Assembly: GCA_964528565.1 (NCBI GenBank)
Contig: CAZGSP010000040.1
Location: 1 to 9,444 of the forward strand
Source: UBA10133 sp964528565
Lineage (GTDB): Bacteria > Patescibacteriota > Microgenomatia > UBA1400 > MFAQ01
Length of the DNA: 9,444 bases
Direction of reading: 5' to 3'
Positions 1 through 4,915 of the stretch are shown one piece after another. The number at the start of each line of letters is the position of its first letter. Within the stretch, counting starts at the first letter, position 1. The notes below the pieces were generated by a model that worked only from the letters and a program-made list of their open reading frames with translations, had not been told where the DNA came from and ran no database searches. Made by a program: the position numbers and the translations under genes.

Positions 1-336
1 TACATGCTTGTCAAAATGATCGTCCCCGACGACTCATGGCTCGCTGTCCGTACCACCCAAGGAGTCACCGGCTTTGTCGGCACCGCCGATCAGCCCACCC
101 CTCTTCCGGAAAACGAAGTCAAAGCCATTACCGCCTTCGGTGAGCAGGCCGCTCCCAAGTTCCAGTCCGCCTACACTATTGGCGAAGCCGTAAGAATTAT
201 CGAGGGACCATTCACCGACCTTTTGGGGACTATTTCAGACATCGACGAGGCCAAAGGCAAGGTTATCGTCCTCGTTAGTATATTTGGAAGAGAAACACCC
301 GTAGAACTCGACTTCTTGCAGGTCTCGAAAATATAA
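1..336 (+). CDS. nusG: Transcription termination/antitermination factor NusG, C-terminal part (5' end outside window)
   Basis: NusG binds RNA polymerase through its N-terminal NGN domain and contacts ribosomal protein S10 or Rho through its C-terminal KOW domain. The visible 111 residues cover the end of the NGN domain (YMLVKM, then DDSW and GVTGFVG near the start, followed by PTPL) and a complete KOW domain (about residues 62-111) with the family signature GEAVRIIEGPF and the ending VLVSIFGRETPVELDFLQV. The frame is open from base 1, and the Tyr before the first ATG matches the conserved family sequence, so the ATG at 4 is internal. Roughly 70 N-terminal residues lie upstream. The stop is TAA at 334-336. 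In most bacteria rplK follows at once; here about 4.7 kb of other genes intervene. No convincing plus-strand terminator follows. Confidence 0.96.
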   Translation, partial: YMLVKMIVPDDSWLAVRTTQGVTGFVGTADQPTPLPENEVKAITAFGEQAAPKFQSAYTIGEAVRIIEGPFTDLLGTISDIDEAKGKVIVLVSIFGRETPVELDFLQVSKI

Positions 337-349
337 GAATCCTGCAAAC

Positions 350-362
350 CCGCCAAAGGCGG
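350..362. other. Short GC hairpin after nusG
   Basis: CCGCC-AAA-GGCGG forms a 5-bp hairpin 13 bases after the nusG stop. A T-run exists only at about 387-392, too far from the stem for a standard intrinsic terminator, so its role is unclear. The rest of the 337-397 gap shows no gene. Confidence 0.3.
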
Positions 363-397
363 TGGCTCCAAGTCTCAAAGATCTAATTTTTTGCCAC

Positions 398-425
398 AAA
401 AAAGGAGGGGGTGTTATCCCCCTCC
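398..425 (-). terminator. Intrinsic terminator of the 442-930 gene
   Basis: Read on the minus strand, an 8-bp perfect GC stem (GGAGGGGG / CCCCCTCC, 6-base loop) is followed by six T. It starts 16 bases past the stop of the minus-strand gene. Positions 393-425 recur almost base for base at 1021-1054. Confidence 0.9.
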
Positions 426-441
426 CAATCGAGCTCCTATC

Positions 442-930
442 TTACCGAACCGAGAAATTGGTATCCACGCTCCCCGCGGGAATGTGAAACACCCATTTGG
501 CGTCCGGCCATACCAATCCCCAAATCGAGGAGCGAGGATCGGTAAAGATGGTTTTGACCAATTCAAGCCGAGGATTATCCCCCCCGTCTTCCATTACGTA
601 CACGTTGTCCTGGTACTTATCGATCTTTGCGGGCTTGATCATCCCATCGGGAGTTACCATGTTGTAGAAAAAATACTCCCTCTGATCGATCGACCCGGTT
701 CCCAGGAAGAAACTGCCATCGAGAGCTGAATCGTCATAAAGGTTGTGGAGGGGTAAGTTCTCGATCACTACCACTTCGGTGGTGTAGCTGGTGCCAATCA
801 GACCGGCCAGCCAAAAACCGACAACGCCAATAAAACAAAACGCAAAAAAACCCATCAACCCGTCAAAGACCTTAGTCAGGTACATCCAGACAGTCAGTCC
901 AACAAGCAGAGCGATTAGTATCGTAACCAT
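442..930 (-). CDS. Small two-TM membrane protein with extracytoplasmic C-terminal domain, unknown function
   Basis: 162 residues; I do not recognise a named family. Two hydrophobic segments lie at about residues 2-18 and 25-47, separated by a short Lys-containing loop. By the positive-inside rule this puts both the N-terminus and the roughly 110-residue C-terminal domain outside the cytoplasm. The C-domain is rich in aromatics and beta-forming stretches and ends with a WVFHIPAGSV motif at residues 146-155. The protein from 1061-1555 has the same layout and a similar ending (FIFHLPPGG), so the two are probably old paralogues. The start is ATG at 930, chosen because AAAGGAG sits six bases upstream (937-943). 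It is a single-gene unit with a near-consensus promoter at 975-1003 and its own terminator at 398-425. Confidence 0.8.
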   Translation of the reverse strand: MVTILIALLVGLTVWMYLTKVFDGLMGFFAFCFIGVVGFWLAGLIGTSYTTEVVVIENLPLHNLYDDSALDGSFFLGTGSIDQREYFFYNMVTPDGMIKPAKIDKYQDNVYVMEDGGDNPRLELVKTIFTDPRSSIWGLVWPDAKWVFHIPAGSVDTNFSVR

Positions 931-974
931 TTATATCTCCTTTGTCAAAGTGTATGGAAAAACCGATATCCTAT

Positions 975-1003
975 ATAATATCACATCAGCCTCAAAATGT
1001 CAA
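975..1003 (-). promoter_or_regulatory. Sigma-70 promoter of the 442-930 gene
   Basis: On the minus strand, -35 TTGACA (998-1003), a 17-base spacer ending in the extended -10 TGA, and -10 TATTAT (975-980). The -10 is followed directly by ATAGGATA, closely matching the start regions of the promoters at 3206 and 3656. Confidence 0.85.
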
Positions 1004-1025
1004 GTGTTATAGCTCAGTTAGCCAC

Positions 1026-1054
1026 AAAAAAAGGAGGGGGTGTTATCCCCCTCC
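1026..1054 (-). terminator. Intrinsic terminator of the 1567-1995/1061-1555 operon
   Basis: Minus-strand stem GGAGGGGG / CCCCCTCC with the same 6-base loop as the terminator at 398-425, followed by seven T. It begins 6 bases after the upstream gene's stop and lies just before the promoter of the next minus-strand gene, which insulates the two units. Confidence 0.9.
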
Positions 1055-1060
1055 ACACTA

Positions 1061-1555
1061 TTACTTACCAATGTCCGCGCCTCCGGGAGGCAGATGAAAA
1101 ATAAAGCTCTCTCCGGTTTGATCCATGCGGCTAAAGAGTAAGTACCATTTTTGCTTTGGCTGTACCGATATTATCTCGCACCATGCCCCGCCGGTGCTGT
1201 CGTACACAATCTGCACCTTATCAATATCCGCATTGACCCAGCGAAGGTCGGGCAGACCATTTTCGGTCACGATGTAGATGTACATCTCGTTACCAAAACC
1301 TTCGAGACGGTCGAGATAAATTTCCCGGTCTAAAACAACTTCGAGCCGATGGGTTTCCCTTATCGTGATCGTGGGCAGAGCCGCCCCGACAGCGACTTCC
1401 GCCACCGTGGCAATCATGACGCCAAGAAACATCAGACCGAATATTACGGGGCCTGGTGATGTCGTGGTTGAAGAACTTCCATAATTGAATTTTTTGAACA
1501 TCAACCAAGCTACCCCAAAAGCAACAATCGCAAAAACTAAAACAAAAGTGATCAT
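1061..1555 (-). CDS. Small two-TM membrane protein, probable paralogue of the 442-930 product
   Basis: 164 residues of unknown function. TM segments lie at about residues 2-20 and 36-60, separated by a loop containing KK and a Ser/Thr-rich stretch. The roughly 100-residue C-domain should be extracytoplasmic. It shares with the 442-930 product the pattern of Tyr/Phe-rich strand (EMYIYIVTENG here), an IDK segment and a final FHLPPGG motif (residues 153-159). The start is ATG at 1555 with SD GGAGGAG at 1558-1564. That SD begins 3 bases past the TAA stop of the 1567-1995 gene, with 11 bases between the two coding regions, so both are read from one mRNA and may be translationally linked. The GlcG-like gene upstream is the only neighbour that hints at function. 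Similarity to the 442-930 protein was judged by eye and is low outside the C-terminus. Confidence 0.8.
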   Translation of the reverse strand: MITFVLVFAIVAFGVAWLMFKKFNYGSSSTTTSPGPVIFGLMFLGVMIATVAEVAVGAALPTITIRETHRLEVVLDREIYLDRLEGFGNEMYIYIVTENGLPDLRWVNADIDKVQIVYDSTGGAWCEIISVQPKQKWYLLFSRMDQTGESFIFHLPPGGADIGK

Positions 1556-1566
1556 CTCTCCTCCGT

Positions 1567-1995
1567 TTACTGTTTCATCATTTCCAGCCCGGTAGTGGCG
1601 ATCTCTACGTCCTGATCCTCGGTACCGCCGGAGAAACCGACATAGACCGTGTATTTTCCGATATCGGAAACCAGACCTCCACGGAAACGCGATTCTCCGT
1701 TTTTCGGTTCATCATCCCCTGTCAAATATCCGCTGTTTTTATGATTGGCCATCATCACGGCCAATTTTTCCATGGCGATCCCAAAGTAATTGGTTCCTTT
1801 GTCGCCTTCGCCCCGGCTTTTCCTTTGAAAGATACCGTTAACCACGGCAAATTTGATAACGAACGTTTTTTGTCCCTTTTTCTGCACACTCAAAAAAGCC
1901 ACCCCCTTGTTCAAACCCAAAGATTTGGCGTGCACGACCATCTTTCTCAATGCGTACTTCTGCCAAACTTCGGTCAGGAACATCTCTTTCTTCAT
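1567..1995 (-). CDS. GlcG/HbpS-like (DUF336-type) protein, tentative
   Basis: 142 residues with no signal peptide or TM segment, so probably cytosolic. The C-terminal stretch (about residues 113-138) reads GKYTVYVGFSGGTEDQDVEI. This resembles the closing strand and SGGTxEQDxxIA helix start of the GlcG/HbpS family, whose members are about 130-160 residues and include haem-binding and haem-degrading-type proteins. The middle (DKGTNYFGIAMEKLAVMM) fits a central helix. Classical haem or metal ligands cannot be assigned here, so the biochemical role stays open. The start is ATG at 1995 with SD GAGGAGG at 2001-2007. It is the first gene of a two-gene operon with the 1061-1555 membrane protein. An alternative is an unrelated alpha/beta orphan with a chance motif. 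Confidence 0.7.
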   Translation of the reverse strand: MKKEMFLTEVWQKYALRKMVVHAKSLGLNKGVAFLSVQKKGQKTFVIKFAVVNGIFQRKSRGEGDKGTNYFGIAMEKLAVMMANHKNSGYLTGDDEPKNGESRFRGGLVSDIGKYTVYVGFSGGTEDQDVEIATTGLEMMKQ

Positions 1996-2031
1996 CTCAG
2001 CCTCCTCGGGAAATATTAAGGAACAAGAGGT

Positions 2032-2040
2032 ATTCTACCA
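2032..2040 (-). promoter_or_regulatory. Possible extended -10 promoter of the 1995-1061 operon
   Basis: Minus strand TGG-TAGAAT (-10 at 2032-2037) lies 36 bases upstream of the ATG. No recognisable -35 is found at 16-18 bases, so this rests on the extended -10 alone. Confidence 0.4.
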
Positions 2041-2048
2041 CCGGGAAC

Positions 2049-2077
2049 TTGACGCCCGTCCCGATTTCTGCCATATT
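2049..2077 (+). promoter_or_regulatory. Promoter of the Kazal-domain gene
   Basis: -35 TTGACG (2049-2054), a 17-base spacer whose last three bases TGC would be an extended -10 element, and -10 CATATT (2072-2077). Transcription would start around 2084, leaving only about 10 bases of leader with no SD before the ATG at 2094. It lies back-to-back with the putative promoter at 2032-2040. Confidence 0.5.
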
Positions 2078-2093
2078 GGATTTACACCTAGTT

Positions 2094-2453
2094 ATGAAAA
2101 ACCTAAGCGGTCAAGAATCACTTTGGGTCGCCTTCCCCATCCTCGTCGTCCTGATTATCCTTATCGCCGGACTCATTATTCTGCCCCAGATTCAAACCGA
2201 GATCCGCAGTAGAGCCTCCGAGCCGGCCCGTTCGGTCATCACTCCTCCGCCCCTTCGTACCGAGTCCCCGGAAATCATCTGCAGTGATCTTTACACCCCT
2301 GTCTGTGGAAGCAACGGCAAAACCTACTCCAGTCCCTGCGAAGCAAATCTGGCCGGCATCGACAAGTTTGGTGAGGGTATTTGTCCCACCCCCACGGCCA
2401 CCACACCCATCAAGTCTCCCGCCATGCAGTACTTCATTCCCGTCACCAACTAG
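2094..2453 (+). CDS. Membrane-anchored Kazal-type serine protease inhibitor domain protein
   Basis: 119 residues: a short N-terminus, one TM segment (about residues 12-30), a Pro/Ser-rich linker (31-60), a Kazal-like domain (61-98) and a Thr/Pro tail. The domain shows the diagnostic core PVCGSNGKTYSSPCEAN and the closing GEGIC. Four cysteines (C63, C71, C82, C97) are visible against six in classical Kazal domains, which matches short bacterial Kazal-2-type versions. Such domains usually block serine proteases by inserting a loop into the active site; the target here is unknown. The TM anchor implies an outward-facing domain. The ATG at 2094 was chosen because the hydrophobic anchor follows it; upstream codons (TTG at 2076 is in frame) look non-coding. 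There is no SD. The gene ends by overlapping the convergent gene at 2450. Confidence 0.85.
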   Translation: MKNLSGQESLWVAFPILVVLIILIAGLIILPQIQTEIRSRASEPARSVITPPPLRTESPEIICSDLYTPVCGSNGKTYSSPCEANLAGIDKFGEGICPTPTATTPIKSPAMQYFIPVTN

Positions 2454-2457
2454 TTGG
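2446..2457. repeat. 12-bp palindrome carrying the stop codons of two convergent genes
   Basis: CCAACTAGTTGG is a perfect palindrome. Its central CTAG supplies TAG at 2451-2453 on the plus strand and TAG at 2452-2450 on the minus strand, so both genes stop inside it. Confidence 0.8.
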
Positions 2458-2752
2458 ATAAATCATCCAGATTAATTTCCTCAGGTAAAATCTTTTTTCT
2501 GGTTTCCATGTCTTTTATATCCTCCTGATTGAAAATATAGTAGACATCCATACCTGACCGAACCAGTATTCTGGCTTCCCCATTGGCAAAATACGAACCC
2601 CCCAGTTCCGAAAAAGATCCCGTGTAAATGGTGACCAGCGTCTCACCCTCTTTAACCGACAAATTGAAACTCCCTCTCGGAACCCAATCGCAAGTTGAAA
2701 TCATGACCCGGCCCCACCCTTCCGGCCTCAAACTTTCATTTTCCTTACCCAT
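2450..2752 (-). CDS. Small soluble beta-rich protein, unknown function
   Basis: 100 residues from the ATG at 2752, or 103 from the in-frame TTG at 2761. I recognise no family. The chain has no signal peptide or TM segment. Its middle alternates hydrophobic and polar residues as in beta strands (FNLSVKEGETLVTIYTG, ARILVRSGMDVYYIF), and the last 20 residues are acidic and probably helical (PEEINLDDL). No SD precedes either start. A possible -10 (TATGTT, minus strand 2765-2770) lies so close that the mRNA could be leaderless or nearly so, which favours the ATG. The stop overlaps the Kazal gene's stop by 4 bases. There is no separate terminator; the end lies inside a convergent gene. Confidence 0.6.
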   Translation of the reverse strand: MGKENESLRPEGWGRVMISTCDWVPRGSFNLSVKEGETLVTIYTGSFSELGGSYFANGEARILVRSGMDVYYIFNQEDIKDMETRKKILPEEINLDDLSN

Positions 2753-2818
2753 ATAATCCAATGTAACATATCACGCCTGGAGCGTTAGTCCGTGTCCTGC
2801 TATACATTGACCTATTTG

Positions 2819-2827
2819 TGGTAATAT
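2819..2827 (+). promoter_or_regulatory. Extended -10 promoter of the 2860-3162 gene
   Basis: TGG-TAATAT with -10 at 2822-2827, 32 bases before the ATG. No -35 is seen at normal spacing; a TTGACC at 2807-2812 is too close to serve. Confidence 0.45.
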
Positions 2828-2859
2828 TGGCCATCTCTCGCACACTTACAGGAGGACGA

Positions 2860-3162
2860 ATGGTAACCATTCCAAAAAATAACATCAAATTCGTTAAGGT
2901 GTTTATTCAACCGGGAACAAGTATCGAGGTTATTACCACACCTCCACCACGCGGAGAATTATTTTTAGAAGCCAAACCGCCGGAAATTTCTTATGGCGTC
3001 GAAGATACTAACCAGCACCACATCTATCTCTCAGCAATCTATGAAAATTCCGAGGGAGACAGGCTACATATTTTCACTCCCTACGGCGAACCTAACACCC
3101 CAATCTCGTTTAAGATTTTTCTACCGGCAGACTGCCACCTCACCTTTTCCTTCGATGACTAA
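2860..3162 (+). CDS. Small beta-rich soluble protein, unknown function
   Basis: 100 residues, no recognisable family, no signal peptide or TM segment. The sequence alternates in strand-like fashion throughout (IKFVKVFIQPGTSIEVITT; ISFKIFLPADCHLTFSF), suggesting a small beta sandwich or barrel. One Cys (about residue 92) is present. The ATG at 2860 is chosen over an earlier in-frame GTG at 2818 because GGAGG at 2851-2855 lies just upstream of it and the earlier start lies on top of the probable -10. It is followed 8 bases after the stop by its own terminator. It is the first of three plus-strand single-gene units that share the same terminator sequence. Confidence 0.7.
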   Translation: MVTIPKNNIKFVKVFIQPGTSIEVITTPPPRGELFLEAKPPEISYGVEDTNQHHIYLSAIYENSEGDRLHIFTPYGEPNTPISFKIFLPADCHLTFSFDD

Positions 3163-3170
3163 ATTTTCCC

Positions 3171-3196
3171 TCCCGCCTACGGGCGGGATTCTTTGT
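3171..3196 (+). terminator. Intrinsic terminator of the 2860-3162 gene (repeat copy 1)
   Basis: A 7-bp stem TCCCGCC / GGCGGGA closes a TACG loop; as RNA, C(UACG)G is a UNCG-type stable tetraloop. The tail is TTCTTTGT. The hairpin plus two bases (3171-3190) is identical to 3621-3640. Confidence 0.85.
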
Positions 3197-3205
3197 ACTC
3201 AATTA

Positions 3206-3234
3206 TTGACTAATAATCTAAAATCTGGTATGCT
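3206..3234 (+). promoter_or_regulatory. Sigma-70 promoter of the 3283-3615 gene
   Basis: -35 TTGACT (3206-3211), a 17-base spacer ending in TGG, and -10 TATGCT (3229-3234), followed directly by ACAGGATA. The spacing and the downstream motif match the promoter at 3656-3684. Confidence 0.75.
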
Positions 3235-3282
3235 ACAGGATAGTTGTTTCAATGTTCTTTTAATTTAACCCAAGGAGGCAAA

Positions 3283-3615
3283 GTGAAAGCTGAAGCGTTT
3301 AGAAAGGCTCTTGTTTTGGTCGGCTTCTTCAATGCCGGTCAAGTAAAGAGACACGAAGTTGAGTACGCCGAAGGAGGTTCTCCAGACTCCTTCGTCAAGA
3401 TCCGCATCGCCGATACCGGTACCAACAGGGGCGATCAGGGTGTCTGCGAGTACGATCCGGAGGCTCAAGCATCTTTATTCGAGGCATTAGACGACGCCGA
3501 CGGAGTGGTAATTATTGCTCCTTACAAAGACGAATATCACGTTTTCGTCGCCGAATACGATTCCGCAGATCTTCACGCCCCTCTCTACTTTTTGGGAACC
3601 TTTAAGATCGACTGA
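3283..3615 (+). CDS. Small acidic soluble protein, unknown function
   Basis: 110 residues, no recognised family, no TM segment. An N-terminal helix (KAEAFRKALVLVGFF) is followed by probable strands (SFVKIRIADTG; DGVVIIAPY; YHVFVAEYDS) in an acidic alpha/beta layout. The start is GTG at 3283, because AAGGAGG lies at 3272-3278, four bases upstream. An earlier ATG in frame (3253) would place that SD inside the gene. The gene stands alone between the terminator of the gene before (3171-3196) and its own (3621-3646). No partner or pathway can be named from the context. Confidence 0.72.
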   Translation: MKAEAFRKALVLVGFFNAGQVKRHEVEYAEGGSPDSFVKIRIADTGTNRGDQGVCEYDPEAQASLFEALDDADGVVIIAPYKDEYHVFVAEYDSADLHAPLYFLGTFKID

Positions 3616-3620
3616 CCCAA

Positions 3621-3646
3621 TCCCGCCTACGGGCGGGATTATTTGT
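3621..3646 (+). terminator. Intrinsic terminator of the 3283-3615 gene (repeat copy 2)
   Basis: Same TCCCGCC-TACG-GGCGGGA hairpin as at 3171, with tail TTATTTGT, five bases past the stop codon. Confidence 0.85.
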
Positions 3647-3655
3647 GCCCAAATC

Positions 3656-3684
3656 TTGATTTATACGCACATTGGTGATATATT
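3656..3684 (+). promoter_or_regulatory. Sigma-70 promoter of the 3719-4195 gene
   Basis: -35 TTGATT (3656-3661), a 17-base spacer ending in TGA, and -10 TATATT (3679-3684), followed directly by ACAGGACA, as in the promoter at 3206. Confidence 0.72.
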
Positions 3685-3718
3685 ACAGGACAATTCGAAC
3701 TTTGAAAGCGAGGTTATT

Positions 3719-4195
3719 ATGAAAAAGACAGCTGTGGTCTTATTAAACGCCATCCGGGAAGCGGTCTCTCCGCTCCCCGATCCAAAAGACCCCGTGGAGG
3801 TGGAATCCTGGAGACGACTCTCCAAATTTCTCACCCGGTCTCAGATTGTAGAAATTAGGACTCTAATCTTAGATGAGGCTCGTATCAGCCGGGAGTTCGG
3901 TCTTTTCATCCGTCCCAAGGATATTGATCAAGAAATCAGGTTTTGGCTGGTCTTTGTAGACTATCTCGCCGGCCCAAAAGTCATCGCTGAAAAATTCACC
4001 TTTGACCAATTTAAGGAATTTGCTACTATCATGCTTGATCGTGAGTTCGTCGGTCTCGGGAAGTACTACTTCGAGAAAATCTCCACTTCAAAGCCAAAAC
4101 TCATCAACTCAAACAACGCGTTTCGCCTCCATCTCGAGGCTGTGCGAGCCAGGATTATCCATGCCATCTTCAATAACAAACTCCCTCCCGTCTAA
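3719..4195 (+). CDS. Helical soluble protein, unknown function
   Basis: 158 residues, no recognised family. Almost the whole chain looks alpha-helical, with amphipathic stretches (TAVVLLNAIREAV; WRRLSKFLTRSQIVEIRTLI; FKEFATIMLDREF; AFRLHLEAVRARIIHAIF). The segment around residues 70-85 (QEIRFWLVFVDYLAG) is hydrophobic but charged at its edges and more likely a buried helix than a membrane span. The start is ATG at 3719, with GAGG at 3710-3713 as a modest SD. The in-frame sequence upstream overlaps the previous gene and its terminator and is not coding. It is the last of three plus-strand single-gene units with matching terminators. Confidence 0.72.
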   Translation: MKKTAVVLLNAIREAVSPLPDPKDPVEVESWRRLSKFLTRSQIVEIRTLILDEARISREFGLFIRPKDIDQEIRFWLVFVDYLAGPKVIAEKFTFDQFKEFATIMLDREFVGLGKYYFEKISTSKPKLINSNNAFRLHLEAVRARIIHAIFNNKLPPV

Positions 4196-4221
4196 ATAAA
4201 GAGGGAAACAAGAAGCACTCC

Positions 4222-4247
4222 TCCCGCCACCCGGCGGGATTTTTTGT
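4222..4247 (+). terminator. Intrinsic terminator of the 3719-4195 gene (repeat copy 3, diverged loop)
   Basis: The same 7-bp stem TCCCGCC / GGCGGGA as the two upstream copies but with an ACCC loop, followed by six T and GT. It lies directly against a minus-strand terminator. Confidence 0.88.
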
Positions 4248-4250
4248 ACT

Positions 4251-4276
4251 AAAATTGGCACCCTTTCGGGTGCCAA
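4251..4276 (-). terminator. Intrinsic terminator of the 4289-4804 gene
   Basis: On the minus strand, TTGGCACCC-GAAA-GGGTGCCAA is a 9-bp stem with a GNRA tetraloop, followed by TTTTAGT. It starts 12 bases past the stop codon and faces the plus-strand terminator at 4222-4247. Confidence 0.85.
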
Positions 4277-4288
4277 AACATCTTATTA

Positions 4289-4804
4289 CTAACCGGACCG
4301 GTTCGAGCCGGCCATCTTTTCTTTCTCTTCCCTGCGGACTACAAAATAAAGCACGATGAAGAACAATCCTAAAATCACGGTGTAAGAAACCCACCCGAAA
4401 AACACCTCCAAGTGCACAGTCTTCACATCCCTCGGATTCTCAAAGCTGACGAATCCGGATCCCGAAAAGATCAGCGTCGTGGTCGCACCATCCAGTACAT
4501 ACACACCGGGATTAAGCGTACCGGAAGCGGCGAACCTGGTGGGCACGATCTCCGGTTGCAAGACCAAAACCACGTTGCCCTCTTGACCCAACAGTCTCGG
4601 TGCTTCTGCCGCGATATCGGAGTAGGCCAGCACCTCGACTGGAGAACTTGCATGCACAACCACGCTCCAGCCATCTTGCAGGGTAGTCGAGTTCTCCGTG
4701 CGACAGGAGAGCAGGAGAGCAGATCCACCCCAAACAAGTGCCACATAGCCGACCACCACAGCAACCACATACAAAACAAAAAAAGCCAAAGCTCGATTTT
4801 TCAC
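4289..4804 (-). CDS. Two-TM membrane protein with beta-rich ectodomain, unknown function
   Basis: 171 residues. TM1 lies at about 7-31 (AFFVLYVVAVVVGYVALVW), the domain at about 33-134, TM2 at about 136-156, and then a charged cytoplasmic tail RREEKEK. The positive N-terminus (MKNR) and the tail both predict cytoplasmic ends, so the middle domain faces outward. That domain has strand-like stretches (WSVVVHASSPVEVLAY; NVVLVLQPEIV; GVYVLDGATTTLIFSGSG) like a small jelly-roll or sandwich, and one Cys just after TM1. I do not recognise a family. The start is GTG at 4804 with GGAGG at 4809-4813. Its promoter is a perfect sigma-70 consensus, suggesting high expression. It diverges from rplK across a 241-base region. 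Confidence 0.78.
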   Translation of the reverse strand: MKNRALAFFVLYVVAVVVGYVALVWGGSALLLSCRTENSTTLQDGWSVVVHASSPVEVLAYSDIAAEAPRLLGQEGNVVLVLQPEIVPTRFAASGTLNPGVYVLDGATTTLIFSGSGFVSFENPRDVKTVHLEVFFGWVSYTVILGLFFIVLYFVVRREEKEKMAGSNRSG

Positions 4805-4853
4805 CTTACCTCCAGTTTTTAATTTGCTTTACAAACCAATTATCTGGTTGTGA

Positions 4854-4882
4854 ATTATAGGCTTAACTGCCTCACCTGTCAA
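4854..4882 (-). promoter_or_regulatory. Perfect consensus sigma-70 promoter of the 4289-4804 gene
   Basis: Minus strand TTGACA (4877-4882), a 17-base spacer, TATAAT (4854-4859). All twelve bases and the spacing are consensus. The -35 lies in the upstream edge of the divergent rplK promoter. Confidence 0.9.
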
Positions 4883-4900
4883 GATACTTCAGTCAAACTA

Positions 4901-4909
4901 TGCTAGAAT
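4901..4909 (+). promoter_or_regulatory. Extended -10 promoter of rplK-rplA
   Basis: TGC-TAGAAT with -10 at 4904-4909. The -35 position (about 4881-4886, AAGATA) is poor. Transcription from about 4916 would give a leader of about 130 bases. Confidence 0.5.
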
Positions 4910-4915
4910 ATCTCT

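Noticed and set aside
391..729. 112-codon plus-strand frame opposite the 442-930 gene
   Set aside because: It begins inside the terminator and has no SD. The minus-strand frame has SD, promoter, terminator and TM segments.
1005..1025. tRNA D-arm-like sequence (TAGCTCAGTTAGCC)
   Set aside because: No acceptor, anticodon or T arm can be built around it; it lies between a promoter and a terminator.
1853..2212. Plus-strand frames spanning the start of the GlcG-like gene and the Kazal promoter
   Set aside because: They cross a divergent promoter region and lack SDs; the Kazal protein needs only the ATG at 2094.
2807..2827. TTGACC (2807) as the -35 of the TAATAT at 2822
   Set aside because: The spacing is only 9 bases, too short for sigma-70, so only the extended -10 was kept.
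3171..3640. Recurrent GC hairpins as REP elements, attC sites or CRISPR repeats
   Set aside because: All lie directly after stop codons and run into T-tracts; spacing is gene-sized, and there is no integrase, cas gene or regular spacer. Terminators explain them.
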